Assembly (NCBI RefSeq): GCF_018024495.1
Contig: NZ_CP071696.1
Coordinates: forward strand, 2,728,001 to 2,792,000
Source of the DNA: Agromyces archimandritae
GTDB lineage: Bacteria > Actinomycetota > Actinomycetes > Actinomycetales > Microbacteriaceae
DNA: 64,000 nucleotides
Direction of reading: 5' to 3'
Part shown: piece after piece, positions 7,697 through 15,266 of the stretch
Position numbering within the stretch: position 1 is the stretch's first letter
Layout of the letters: each line of letters begins with the position of its first letter
Notes under the pieces: generated by a model
The model's input: only the letters and a program-made list of their open reading frames with translations
What the model was told of the DNA's origin: nothing
Databases searched by the model: none
Made by a program: the position numbers and the translations under genes

Positions 7697-8161
7697 TCAG
7701 CTCGCGGCCGGGTAGTACGCCCAGCCAGAGAGGGTTTCGTTTGTCAGGGTCACGGCACCGGATGCGGTCGCGTCGGGCTGGATCGCGGCGGCGACGAGGA
7801 TGCCGGATGCCGTGACTGTGCCGGACCACAGACGGCCGGCCGAGGACGGCGTCATCGCCGCCACGTGGGCCGGGCGGTACCGGGCAGGCAGACCGGTCAG
7901 TAGCGTGCGGTTGCCGATGTTGCCGTTCGCTGGCACGCTCACCGAGTCGATACGCACGTTCATGAGGCGCAGCTCGACGTTCGGGCCGACGCGGCGGGCG
8001 AACAGGCCCGCATTGGCCGTGTCGCCATCGGCGACGTAGCTGACGCCGGACGCGAGGTAGGCGTTCAGCGGCTCCCAGTCGGTGACGGCGGCGGCGCGCT
8101 CGAGCTCGGCCACACGGTTCATGAGCCGCTGGATCTCGGTTTCGAGTCGCTGGAAGGCCAC
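7697..8161 (-). CDS. Phage minor tail/fibre protein
   Basis: A 154-residue protein starting with a short coiled coil (LETEIQRLMNRVAELERAAA), which suggests trimerisation, followed by a beta-rich part (residues about 45-154, with GNRTLLTGLPARYRP and TVTASGILVAAAIQP). Such small trimeric proteins at the end of the tail module often form the tip or receptor-binding knob. The gene lies between the large fibronectin-type tail protein and the endolysin. No enzyme motif is seen. The call rests on position and shape. Confidence 0.6.
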   Translation of the reverse strand: MAFQRLETEIQRLMNRVAELERAAAVTDWEPLNAYLASGVSYVADGDTANAGLFARRVGPNVELRLMNVRIDSVSVPANGNIGNRTLLTGLPARYRPAHVAAMTPSSAGRLWSGTVTASGILVAAAIQPDATASGAVTLTNETLSGWAYYPAAS

Positions 8162-8165
8162 GGGG

Positions 8166-10217
8166 TTACTCCAGGGGTTGCAGGTCGAGGGTGACGAGCC
8201 AGCGGGCCGGCTGAATGTCGTGGGTGATCGCGATGATCTGGGAGTCTTGCTCGTGCCCGTTGAAGCGGGCGAGGATGCGTTGGCCGACGTCGAGGCCGGC
8301 GGCCATGGTGAGGTCTTGCTGCGCGTTCAGGCGCAGCTGCGAGATCAGCAGTTCGGGCTCGTCGCGGGCGTCGAGGATCGCGGCCAGGCGGGCGGTCAAC
8401 GACTCGTCGTAGGGCGCTTCGGCGTAGAGGTTGGTGCGGAGTGTCTGCGAGCGGGTGCCGTAGGCGGCGATCGAGGCCGGCGACGAGACGACGAGGGTGT
8501 CGTTCTGCTCGTTGGTGCGGGCGGCGTCCACGCCGTAGTTGGTGACCTCGAGGCGGTTGACCATGGCACGTGTGTCGTAGCCGGCGGTCACGTCGATGTA
8601 GGAATGGGCGCTGTCGTCGATCTCGTCGGAAAAAATCGCCGATACCGGCAGGGCGGTGCCCGGCAGCTGGAACCGGGTCGTGCCGTCCGGGCCGACGCTC
8701 CACGTCGCGCCGACCGAGTTGCATGCGAGGTCGAAGTGTGTGGCGAGGTCGGACTCGAGGATCGTCTCGCGGAGGCGCTGCGGGTAGTCGGTGGCAAGCT
8801 CCAGCAGGCGGATGCCGTGGAAGCCGGCGCGCTCCACCGAGTCGGTCGCGCCGGCGACGGTGACGGCCTCGGCGAGCAGGATCTGGAGCACAGCGCTCGT
8901 GGCGTCGGCGACGAACTCGACGGACCCGAGCGAGGTCGAGGCGGTGCCGAGGGTGACGGCGGGGCCGTCGCCCTCGCCGACGACGCGGAGCCGGTAGGCG
9001 TCGCCGGCCGGCGCCCCGGAGCGGAGGCCGGATGCCTCGAGGCGGTACGCCTTGCCGACCGTCAGACCGGTGACGGTGCGTTGGATGCCGTGCGCGTTGG
9101 CCGGCAGGCTCGCCCCGGCCGTGGAGAGCGATTCGAGCCACAGGGCCTGTTTGCCGCCGGCGGTGCCTCGGCGAAGGCCCGAGGTTGTGAAGTAGCTGAC
9201 GGCGGCCGGCTTGGTGCCGACCCGGCTCCAGCCGGCGAGGTTGCCGGACTCCAGCACCAGCAGGTGCGAGCGCGCACCCGAGTAGGTGTTGATGCCGCCG
9301 GCGGTGCGGGCGGCGACCCTGACGTAGTAGTGGCGGCCGCCGATCAGGCCGGTGCGGGCGTAGCTCGTGCCGGTGCCCGAGATGTCGACGTTGATCAGGT
9401 TCGCACTGAACGCCGAGTTCGTGGCGATCTGGACGCGGTAGCCGGTCAGGCCTGTCGACGGGGACGGCGCCGACCAGTTCACCACGAGCGCGCCGCCGGT
9501 CGTCTGCGTCAGCGCGGCGAGCGTCGGCGCCGGCAGCGCCGGCGTTTTCGAGACCGTACCGGAGTACCCGGAGTAGCCGCGTTCGTTGCGGGCCCGCACC
9601 CGGAAGTAGTACGCCGGGCCGGGAGTGAGGCCGGGGACGGTCTTGCCGGTCGTGCCGGATCCGCTGAATGTCTTCGTGCCGACGCCGGCGGTGAACGCCG
9701 AGTTCGTGGCGAACTGCACCTGGTATTCGGTGATCGACTTGCCGCCGTTGTCGCCGGGGGCCTTCCAAGCCAGGGTGACGCTCGAGGCAGTCGTCGCGCC
9801 GGCGGACAGGCCTGTCGGGGCGCCGGGCGTCTTCGGGATCCGCGAGAACGTGATCGAGCTGGCGATGTTCCCGTCACCGAGCTCGCCCCAGACGTTGTTG
9901 TCGTCGAAACCGGCGGCGACGGCCGCGGTTAGGTAGCCGGCGGCGTTGTGGGTCAGGTTCGGGGTGCCAGACCACAGCACGATCTCGGTGACACTGCCGC
10001 GGAAGTCGTAACTGGGGATGGACCCCTCGGCGTAGAACGTGCCGACCCGAACCGACCAGTAGTGCGGGCCGTCAGCCCACTTACCCGACCCGGACCCCTT
10101 GACCAGGCGCAGGCTCGACGGGGCCGGCGTGTAGTTGCCGCCCACGTTCTGGGTGCCCTGATTGACGATCAGGCGCAGCTGGTAGCCGCCGGCGAGAGTG
10201 TAGTTCCAGGTGGCCAT
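8166..10217 (-). CDS. Minor tail protein with fibronectin type III domains
   Basis: A 683-residue structural protein. Residues 1-128 form an N-terminal beta domain. Two fibronectin type III modules follow at about 130-222 (PGAPTGLSAGATTASSVTLAW, ending YYFRVRARNERGYSGYSG) and 228-318 (PTLAALTQ, ending YYVRVAARTAGG). A lectin-like or carbohydrate-binding segment (about 320-470) follows, then a C-terminal part (about 480-683) resembling tail hub or baseplate proteins. It probably forms part of the tail tip and helps surface attachment. The stop/start arrangement with the upstream gene overlaps by one base, so the tail genes are co-translated. Confidence 0.8.
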   Translation of the reverse strand: MATWNYTLAGGYQLRLIVNQGTQNVGGNYTPAPSSLRLVKGSGSGKWADGPHYWSVRVGTFYAEGSIPSYDFRGSVTEIVLWSGTPNLTHNAAGYLTAAVAAGFDDNNVWGELGDGNIASSITFSRIPKTPGAPTGLSAGATTASSVTLAWKAPGDNGGKSITEYQVQFATNSAFTAGVGTKTFSGSGTTGKTVPGLTPGPAYYFRVRARNERGYSGYSGTVSKTPALPAPTLAALTQTTGGALVVNWSAPSPSTGLTGYRVQIATNSAFSANLINVDISGTGTSYARTGLIGGRHYYVRVAARTAGGINTYSGARSHLLVLESGNLAGWSRVGTKPAAVSYFTTSGLRRGTAGGKQALWLESLSTAGASLPANAHGIQRTVTGLTVGKAYRLEASGLRSGAPAGDAYRLRVVGEGDGPAVTLGTASTSLGSVEFVADATSAVLQILLAEAVTVAGATDSVERAGFHGIRLLELATDYPQRLRETILESDLATHFDLACNSVGATWSVGPDGTTRFQLPGTALPVSAIFSDEIDDSAHSYIDVTAGYDTRAMVNRLEVTNYGVDAARTNEQNDTLVVSSPASIAAYGTRSQTLRTNLYAEAPYDESLTARLAAILDARDEPELLISQLRLNAQQDLTMAAGLDVGQRILARFNGHEQDSQIIAITHDIQPARWLVTLDLQPLE

Positions 10218-11188
10218 TAGAACGCGTACACCTCCCGCGGGGCGCCGATGGCGGGCGCGTCGACAGGCTCCTGCGCCGAGGCGGCAAGGCGCGCGATGCG
10301 GGCCTCGAACGTCTCGAAGCCGCCGTCGACGAGGGCGCCGCTGCGGGGCGTCGTCGTGTGCCGGCCGACAGCATCGGCGGCCGTGACTGTCGCCAGCGAG
10401 TGGACGCGGCCGCTGGCCTTGTCCATCGGGTAGGCGGCACCGATATCGGCGATACGGCCGGTGAACAGCAGCTCGGCCTGCTCGGGCACGTGCTCGGTCC
10501 AGGCGGATGCTGTCACGGTGACGTCATCCCATGTCACCCATACTGACCCGGTGCTGGCCAGCTGGAGGGTGTGCGTCTCAGCGGACGCGATGAACGTGTA
10601 GGCCATCCATGCCGGCTCTTCGTAGGGCACGGTGGCGAGCACGGTCGGATTCGCCAGCTCGGCCACGCCGAGCATGGCCTGCGTCCACCCCTCGTTGACG
10701 TTGATGACCGACGCCGCGAGCGTGTATTGGACCCCCGGCACGAGGCCGGACAGCGGACGGTGCGCGATGCCGCCGGCCCCGCGAACCGTCAGGCTCTTCT
10801 GGCCGCTGGTGACACCCCACGGGTAGATCTCGATCGTCGCCGGCGCGACGGGGGTCCAGCCGTCCAGATCGACGGTGCCCTCAGGCAGGGCGTCGAACCC
10901 GCCGGCGTCATAGACGAGGCCGGCGGGGTGGGCGACGTCGTATGCCGGCACGTAGCCGGTGAGGGCACGCACCTGCTGGCCGGGCACGAACGTGCCGCCG
11001 GCGAGGGGGTCTTGGGCGTCACGGAGTGTGAACGTCAGCAGGCCGACGTCGGTGCGGACGCCCAGGCCGTCGCGGGCGCCGCCTCGGCGGATCGTCACGC
11101 CGGTCGCGTTCGGCAGGTAGGTGACCCATTCGTCGGCCTCGAGCGCCTGGATATCGACGCGGCCGAGCAGGGGGCGCTCGATGATCAC
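10217..11188 (-). CDS. Minor tail protein
   Basis: A 323-residue protein with an N-terminal part typical of tail-tip proteins (LGRVDIQALEADEWVTYLP, residues about 8-60). A central jelly-roll-like module (about 100-235, with GYTLAASVINV-like repeats and SVWVTWDDVTV) resembles carbohydrate-binding domains. Its start overlaps the end of the tape measure gene and its stop overlaps the next tail gene. A role as a distal tail or hub component is inferred from its place directly after the tape measure. Confidence 0.7.
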   Translation of the reverse strand: MIIERPLLGRVDIQALEADEWVTYLPNATGVTIRRGGARDGLGVRTDVGLLTFTLRDAQDPLAGGTFVPGQQVRALTGYVPAYDVAHPAGLVYDAGGFDALPEGTVDLDGWTPVAPATIEIYPWGVTSGQKSLTVRGAGGIAHRPLSGLVPGVQYTLAASVINVNEGWTQAMLGVAELANPTVLATVPYEEPAWMAYTFIASAETHTLQLASTGSVWVTWDDVTVTASAWTEHVPEQAELLFTGRIADIGAAYPMDKASGRVHSLATVTAADAVGRHTTTPRSGALVDGGFETFEARIARLAASAQEPVDAPAIGAPREVYAF

Positions 11189-13278
11189 AGTCGGCCCCCT
11201 GCGTGCTCGTAGTCGCGGATGGACTGCACGATGACGCGGCCGGTCTCGGCGGTCGGGTTCAGGGCGTTGACGTACACGTTGTAGACGGCTCCGCCGGCGC
11301 CGGCGCCGGCCAGGGACCCGCCAGCGCTGCCGGCCAGTTCGGGGGCGGCCAGCGTCGGGCTGAACCCGTCGAAGCGGCCGGCGAGGCCGTCGAGGCTGCG
11401 GTCGACCAGGCCGCCGTTGCGATCCAGGCCCTGCACAAGGCCCTGCACGAGGTTCTTGCCGTAGCTGGCGAACAGGGTTGACGGGGAGTGGATGCCGAGG
11501 AAGCCGAGGAAGTCGCCGACGGCGCCCTTGACGATCTCCAGCAGCGCCGAGCCGACCGAGGCGGCCGCATCCCAGAGACCCTTGACGAGGCCGGCGACGA
11601 GGTTGACGCCGGCCTGGACGAGCTGGGGGACCAGGCCGATCAGGGTGCCGACCATTTTCGGGGCGAGGTCGATCAGGGCTCGGATGATCAGCGGCAGCAC
11701 CTGGGGGATCGCCGAGACGATGCCGGTGAACAGGCTGATCGCGGCGTCGATCAGCTTCGGGATCATGCCGATGACGGTCGAGAGGATCCGCGGCAGCAGG
11801 TCGAGGATCGCCCCGATCAGCAGCGGCAGGATGACCGGCAGCGCCTTCACGAGCGAGGTGAACAGGCTGATCGCTGCGTCCAGGATCGCCGGGATCAGCC
11901 CGAGCAGGGTTTTCAGCAGGCTGGGCAGCATGTCGACGATCGCGGCCAGCAGCGGCGGCAGGATGACCGGGATCGCCTCAACGATCGCGGTGAACAGCGC
12001 CACGGCGGTTTCCAGCAGGCCGGGGATCATTGCCAGCAGTGACTCGACGATGACCGGCAGCAGGCCGCCGAGGAGGGTGAGCAGTCCGGGCAGGACCGTC
12101 AGAACGGCGCTCAGCAGGCTCTGGAACAGTGCCACGGCGCCGGCGAGGAGAGTGGGCGCCTGGGCGGTCAACGTCATCGCCAGCTGCGTCACCAGGCTCA
12201 GCAGGCCGGTCACGATTGCGGGCACTGCCGCCATGAGGGCGTCGAGGATCGCGGGGAAGACCTGGAGGCCGGCATCCAGCAGCGCCGTGCGGCTCGACAC
12301 GAAGCTATTGACGATGGTTGAGGCTCCGCCCCCCGACAGCCACGTTGCGGCTTTCTGAACGCCGCTGACGGCCCCGTCGAGGATGGACTGGAACATGCCG
12401 CCAACGTCGATCTTCGTGGTCCCGTTGATCAGACCGAACAGGAAGTCGGCGATGCCGTTGGATACGGCCGTCAGGCGGGCGGTGAACGCGGCGAACGCGG
12501 TCGATTCCTGCATGCGGTTCAGCAGCGCGCCGATGCCGGCCGTCACCCCGGTCACGGCCGGCAGCAGCGACGTGCCGAGGGTGGCGAAGAGGTTTTCGGC
12601 GCCGGCGGCCACGCGCTGCTGCGCGCCGGCGAGCGTCGTGGACTCGCGGCTGAACGCGCCCTGGGCGTCGGCGGTCTGCTGGGTCAGCAGCGCGAGGGTG
12701 GCCTGGAGTTTGGCGTTCTTCTCGGCCTCGCCGGACAGGCCGGACAGGCCCATCTCGGCCATCTTCGCCTGGATGGCGGCCTCGTTGATCGAGACGCCGT
12801 AGCGTTCGATCGGGTCACGCTCGCCGCGCAGCAGCGACGACAGCGCGCCCACGGCATCCGAGGTCGACCCGCCGAATTGGGCGGCGAGGTCGGCGCCGAG
12901 GCCGACGAGCTTGTTCGTCTGGCCGGCGAGCTGATCTTGGGCGACGCCCATGTTCTTCAGCTGCGAGCCGAGCACGGTCGCAAGGCCGGCGTACTCGGAC
13001 TTGGCCAGGCCCACGCTCGAGGCGGCCTTGGCCGCCCACTTCTCCATCTGCCCGGACGCGCCCTTGAACACGGACTGCATGCCGCCCATGTTCTGCTCGA
13101 GCTCGGAGGCCGACTTCACGGCCTTCGTGCCGAGCGCGGCGAGGCCGGCCGCTGCGGCCGCGGAGGCGGCAGCGGCGACCTTGCCGAACTTTGCCAGCCC
13201 GGTCTGGCTGGAGCCGAGAGCGGACTGGAGGCTCTTGGCGTTGCCGAGGATCGAGACGACGACCTGATTGCCGGCCAT
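11185..13278 (-). CDS. Tape measure protein
   Basis: A 697-residue tail length ruler. The N-terminal 200 residues show the usual tape measure features (AAAASAAAAAGLAALGTKAVKSASELEQ and the ERYGVSINEAAIQAKM element). Residues about 380-560 consist of four 44-residue repeats with strongly hydrophobic helices, each starting like IPAILDAAISLFTSLVKALP, followed by a partial fifth. The C-terminal region is Ala/Gly-rich. If the usual 0.15 nm per residue holds, tail length would be about 100 nm. The start is supported by a Shine-Dalgarno (GGAAGGAGC) and lies 13 bp after the frameshifted chaperone stop. Its 3' end overlaps the next gene. Confidence 0.92.
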   Translation of the reverse strand: MAGNQVVVSILGNAKSLQSALGSSQTGLAKFGKVAAAASAAAAAGLAALGTKAVKSASELEQNMGGMQSVFKGASGQMEKWAAKAASSVGLAKSEYAGLATVLGSQLKNMGVAQDQLAGQTNKLVGLGADLAAQFGGSTSDAVGALSSLLRGERDPIERYGVSINEAAIQAKMAEMGLSGLSGEAEKNAKLQATLALLTQQTADAQGAFSRESTTLAGAQQRVAAGAENLFATLGTSLLPAVTGVTAGIGALLNRMQESTAFAAFTARLTAVSNGIADFLFGLINGTTKIDVGGMFQSILDGAVSGVQKAATWLSGGGASTIVNSFVSSRTALLDAGLQVFPAILDALMAAVPAIVTGLLSLVTQLAMTLTAQAPTLLAGAVALFQSLLSAVLTVLPGLLTLLGGLLPVIVESLLAMIPGLLETAVALFTAIVEAIPVILPPLLAAIVDMLPSLLKTLLGLIPAILDAAISLFTSLVKALPVILPLLIGAILDLLPRILSTVIGMIPKLIDAAISLFTGIVSAIPQVLPLIIRALIDLAPKMVGTLIGLVPQLVQAGVNLVAGLVKGLWDAAASVGSALLEIVKGAVGDFLGFLGIHSPSTLFASYGKNLVQGLVQGLDRNGGLVDRSLDGLAGRFDGFSPTLAAPELAGSAGGSLAGAGAGGAVYNVYVNALNPTAETGRVIVQSIRDYEHAGGRL

Positions 13279-13291
13279 GATGCTCCTTCCG

Positions 13292-13692
13292 CTATCGTCG
13301 CCGGCGCTGCCGGTTGGCTTCGTGGGCGATCGCTGCGCGTTCGCCGATGGTCAGCTGCTCGTACTCGCTTGGTGCGATGCCGAGCAGCACGAACTGGGCT
13401 TTCAGACGGTCGCGCTCGGCTCGGAGCGCTCGCCTTTTCCCTCGTCGGAGTCCTCGGCCGGCTCCTCGTCGTTCAGGCCGATGAGGTCGTTGGCCTGGTC
13501 GAGGGTCAAGGCCATGGCCTGGTTGAACGTGAAGGCCGGCTCGCCGGCGCGGCGGCGGGCGACCATGGCGACGGCCGCCAGCGCCTTGCCCTTGGGCGAG
13601 ACGGTATCGGCGATGGTCGCGATGGACTGCCCGGAGAGGTCTTCAATCACGGCGACCTCGCCGAGGGTCAGGGAGTCGAAGTCGAATGCCAT
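13292..13692 (-). CDS. Tail assembly chaperone, -1 frameshift product (GT-like)
   Basis: Made when ribosomes slip back one base on the G-GGA-AAA heptamer after codon 86 of the short chaperone. The fusion gains 47 residues in the new frame, including EYEQLTIGERAAIAHEANRQ, which resembles the second half of siphovirus tail chaperones, and has 133 residues in total. It ends with TAG 13 bp before the tape measure ATG. The long form is thought to recruit tail tube protein to the tape measure during assembly. The extended frame was translated by hand and contains no stop before 13292. Confidence 0.8.
13402..13692 (-). CDS. Tail assembly chaperone, short form (G-like)
   Basis: A 96-residue protein (MAFDFDSLTLGEVAVIEDLSG at the start) matching the first of the two tail assembly chaperones found before the tape measure in most siphoviruses. 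It coats the tape measure protein during tail assembly and is absent from the virion. The C-terminus is acidic (DEEPAEDSDEGKGE). The overlapping longer product is made by a programmed -1 frameshift near codon 86. The start ATG follows the head-tail completion gene by 21 bp. Confidence 0.85.
   Translation of the reverse strand: MAFDFDSLTLGEVAVIEDLSGQSIATIADTVSPKGKALAAVAMVARRRAGEPAFTFNQAMALTLDQANDLIGLNDEEPAEDSDEGKGERSEPSATV
13435..13441 (-). other. Programmed -1 frameshift slippery site
   Basis: On the coding (minus) strand the heptamer is GGGAAAA, read in the zero frame as G GGA AAA. This matches the canonical X XXY YYZ pattern and is close to the lambda G/GT site GGGAAAG. It lies near the end of the short chaperone frame, as in other siphoviruses. 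Confidence 0.8.
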
Positions 13693-13713
13693 GGTGTGCC
13701 TTTCGGTTGCGGG

Positions 13714-14115
13714 CTACTTCAGCCCGTGCTTGCGGATGATGACGGTCAGGCCGGCGGCCAGCTCGGCGACGACGCGGCCCTGGGAGCGTCTGAGGGCGTC
13801 GGTGAGGAAGGGTTGGGGGCGGGTGCCGCGGTGCGGGTCGCCGTAGTGGACGACGCCGGCGTGGGCGCCGCGGGACTTGTAGCCGGCCCGGACGACGGCC
13901 TTCGTCTTGCCTCGGCCGGCGCGGAGCGTACCGGCCAGCGACCCGGAGTCGCGCGGGACGACGGCGGCGGCGATCACGATGGTGCCCAGCTGGTGCATGA
14001 GCTCGCTCATGTCGCTCAGGTCGGAGCCGGCGGCCCGCAGGCGCCGGCTGACGTCGGCGAGGCCTTCCACCTGGACGGCGGCGCCCCGGTGGAAGTCGCT
14101 GCCGACCTGGGCCAT
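13714..14115 (-). CDS. HK97 gp10-like head-tail completion protein
   Basis: A 133-residue basic protein with the pattern of HK97 gp10/tail-completion proteins: an N-terminal helix (GLADVSRRLRAAGSDLSDM), a central beta part (RAGYKSRGAHAGVVHYGDP, where a V-x-H/Y-G element is typical), and a C-terminal helix (PQPFLTDALRRSQGRVVAEL). The start overlaps the previous stop by one base. It lies after the tail tube gene rather than before it, which is not the usual order. The function in joining head to tail is inferred from family resemblance. Confidence 0.7.
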   Translation of the reverse strand: MAQVGSDFHRGAAVQVEGLADVSRRLRAAGSDLSDMSELMHQLGTIVIAAAVVPRDSGSLAGTLRAGRGKTKAVVRAGYKSRGAHAGVVHYGDPHRGTRPQPFLTDALRRSQGRVVAELAAGLTVIIRKHGLK

Positions 14116-14555
14116 CAGCCGGCCGCGCCGTCGTCGAGGGTCGGCTCGCCGTCGATCTCGAACTCGAAATCGAACTGGAACGCGCTCGTGGAGCTGGTGG
14201 AGGCCTCGCCGCCCATCTTCGGCTTGGGGCCGATCGTGAGGGTGCCCACGAAGTGCGGTTCGGCGGACGAGGGGGTCTCGTTGCCGTGCGGGGCGATCGT
14301 GTAGGGAACCTCGGTCTCGCCGGTGTTCTCCCACACGTACCGCCAGAATGCCGTCGTGTCGGTGGACTGGATCGCAGAGCCGCGCAGGAAGAACTGGCGG
14401 GCTCCGCCGGCGGCGGCATCCTCGAACGTCACGACGTCCGAGTCGGCCTCCTCGTTCTCGATGCTCCACGAGATGATGTCGGCGGACTGGTCGGTGCCGG
14501 GCGTGCCGAGGGTGAGGACGGGCTTCTTGTTGCCCCTGATTCGACGTGAACCCAT
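14115..14555 (-). CDS. Major tail (tube) protein
   Basis: A 146-residue protein with the acidic, beta-rich character of siphovirus tail tube subunits (FWRYVWENTGETEVPYTIAPHG, VGTLTIGPKPKMGG, FQFDFEFEIDGEP near the C-terminus). Tail tube proteins stack in hexameric rings around the tape measure. The gene is located among the connector and chaperone genes, as expected. The Gly/Ser-rich segment around residues 115-125 may be flexible. No signal or enzymatic motif is present. Confidence 0.75.
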   Translation of the reverse strand: MGSRRIRGNKKPVLTLGTPGTDQSADIISWSIENEEADSDVVTFEDAAAGGARQFFLRGSAIQSTDTTAFWRYVWENTGETEVPYTIAPHGNETPSSAEPHFVGTLTIGPKPKMGGEASTSSTSAFQFDFEFEIDGEPTLDDGAAG

Positions 14556-14556
14556 T

Positions 14557-14937
14557 TCATGCTCCTTGGGTGAAGGTCACGGGTGTCGTGACGGTGATGG
14601 CGGTGACGAGGCCCTGGGCGTTGTTGAAGGACATGGCGTAGGGCTGGCTGACCTGTTCGACCAGCCAGTCCTCGGCCTCCAGCGCGGCTTGGGCGGACTC
14701 GATCAGCTCGTCCAGAGCTGACGTTTCGGAGTTGTTGTCGCCGGCCTGGGTGCAGACGACAACCTCGAATCGGACGGTTCGCTCGCCGAGCGTTTCCCCC
14801 GATTCGATGTAGGGCGAGCCGGCCATGATGAACGCGCCCGGCAGGGCCATGCGGCCGGGGACGTGGGTGTAGAGGTTGAGGTCGAGACCGTCGAGCGCGT
14901 CAACCAATTCCTGACGGAGGTCGCCGAGCTGGCTCAT
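14557..14937 (-). CDS. Tail terminator/minor capsid-type connector protein
   Basis: A 126-residue protein (MSQLGDLRQELVDALDGLDLNLYTHVPGR at its start) with mixed alpha/beta pattern like tail terminator proteins, which close the top of the tail and bind the head connector (PGAFIMAGSPYI, RTVRFEVVVCT). The ATG overlaps the stop of the upstream connector gene (4-base overlap), so the two are coupled. The assignment among several small connector families is by position and general resemblance only. Confidence 0.6.
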   Translation of the reverse strand: MSQLGDLRQELVDALDGLDLNLYTHVPGRMALPGAFIMAGSPYIESGETLGERTVRFEVVVCTQAGDNNSETSALDELIESAQAALEAEDWLVEQVSQPYAMSFNNAQGLVTAITVTTPVTFTQGA

Positions 14938-15263
14938 GCGAACCCCACCGGCAGGAAGGGCGCGAGGATCGGGTAGGCGGCAACCATCGGGTCGCGGGCG
15001 ACTCGGATGGCCGACCCGTCGGCGGCAGCGAACTGGCTGATGCCGTTGGGTGCGGCTCGCCGGTTGTACAGCTCGGATCCGACCTCGATGCGCGCCCGGT
15101 CGAGGACTGCGGCCGGAACCTCGGTCGTGCCGACGAGGGCGGCTACCAGGGCCTCCGCCTCGCTCAGGCACTCGCTGATGAACGCCTCGTCGGCGGCATC
15201 GACGTGTGTAGCGCCGGCCTTGACGTAGACAGTCAGGCGGGCGACGAGCTCGGCGGAGGCCAT
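14934..15263 (-). CDS. Head-tail connector (gp6-like)
   Basis: A 109-residue, largely helical protein resembling HK97 gp6-type adaptor proteins (ELVARLTVYVKAGATHVDAADEAFISECLSEAEALV, then DRARIEVGSELYNRR). It would form a ring below the portal. It lies directly after the capsid gene with a 3-bp gap and overlaps the next gene by four bases. A separate stopper gene (gp7-like) is not evident, so either that role is taken by one of the neighbours or it was not recognised. Confidence 0.65.
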   Translation of the reverse strand: MASAELVARLTVYVKAGATHVDAADEAFISECLSEAEALVAALVGTTEVPAAVLDRARIEVGSELYNRRAAPNGISQFAAADGSAIRVARDPMVAAYPILAPFLPVGFA

Positions 15264-15266
15264 GGC

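Noticed and set aside
8082..9932. A 616-codon rightward frame across the phage tail genes
   Set aside because: Antisense to the fibronectin-type tail protein; translation is Val/Gly/Arg-rich without domains.
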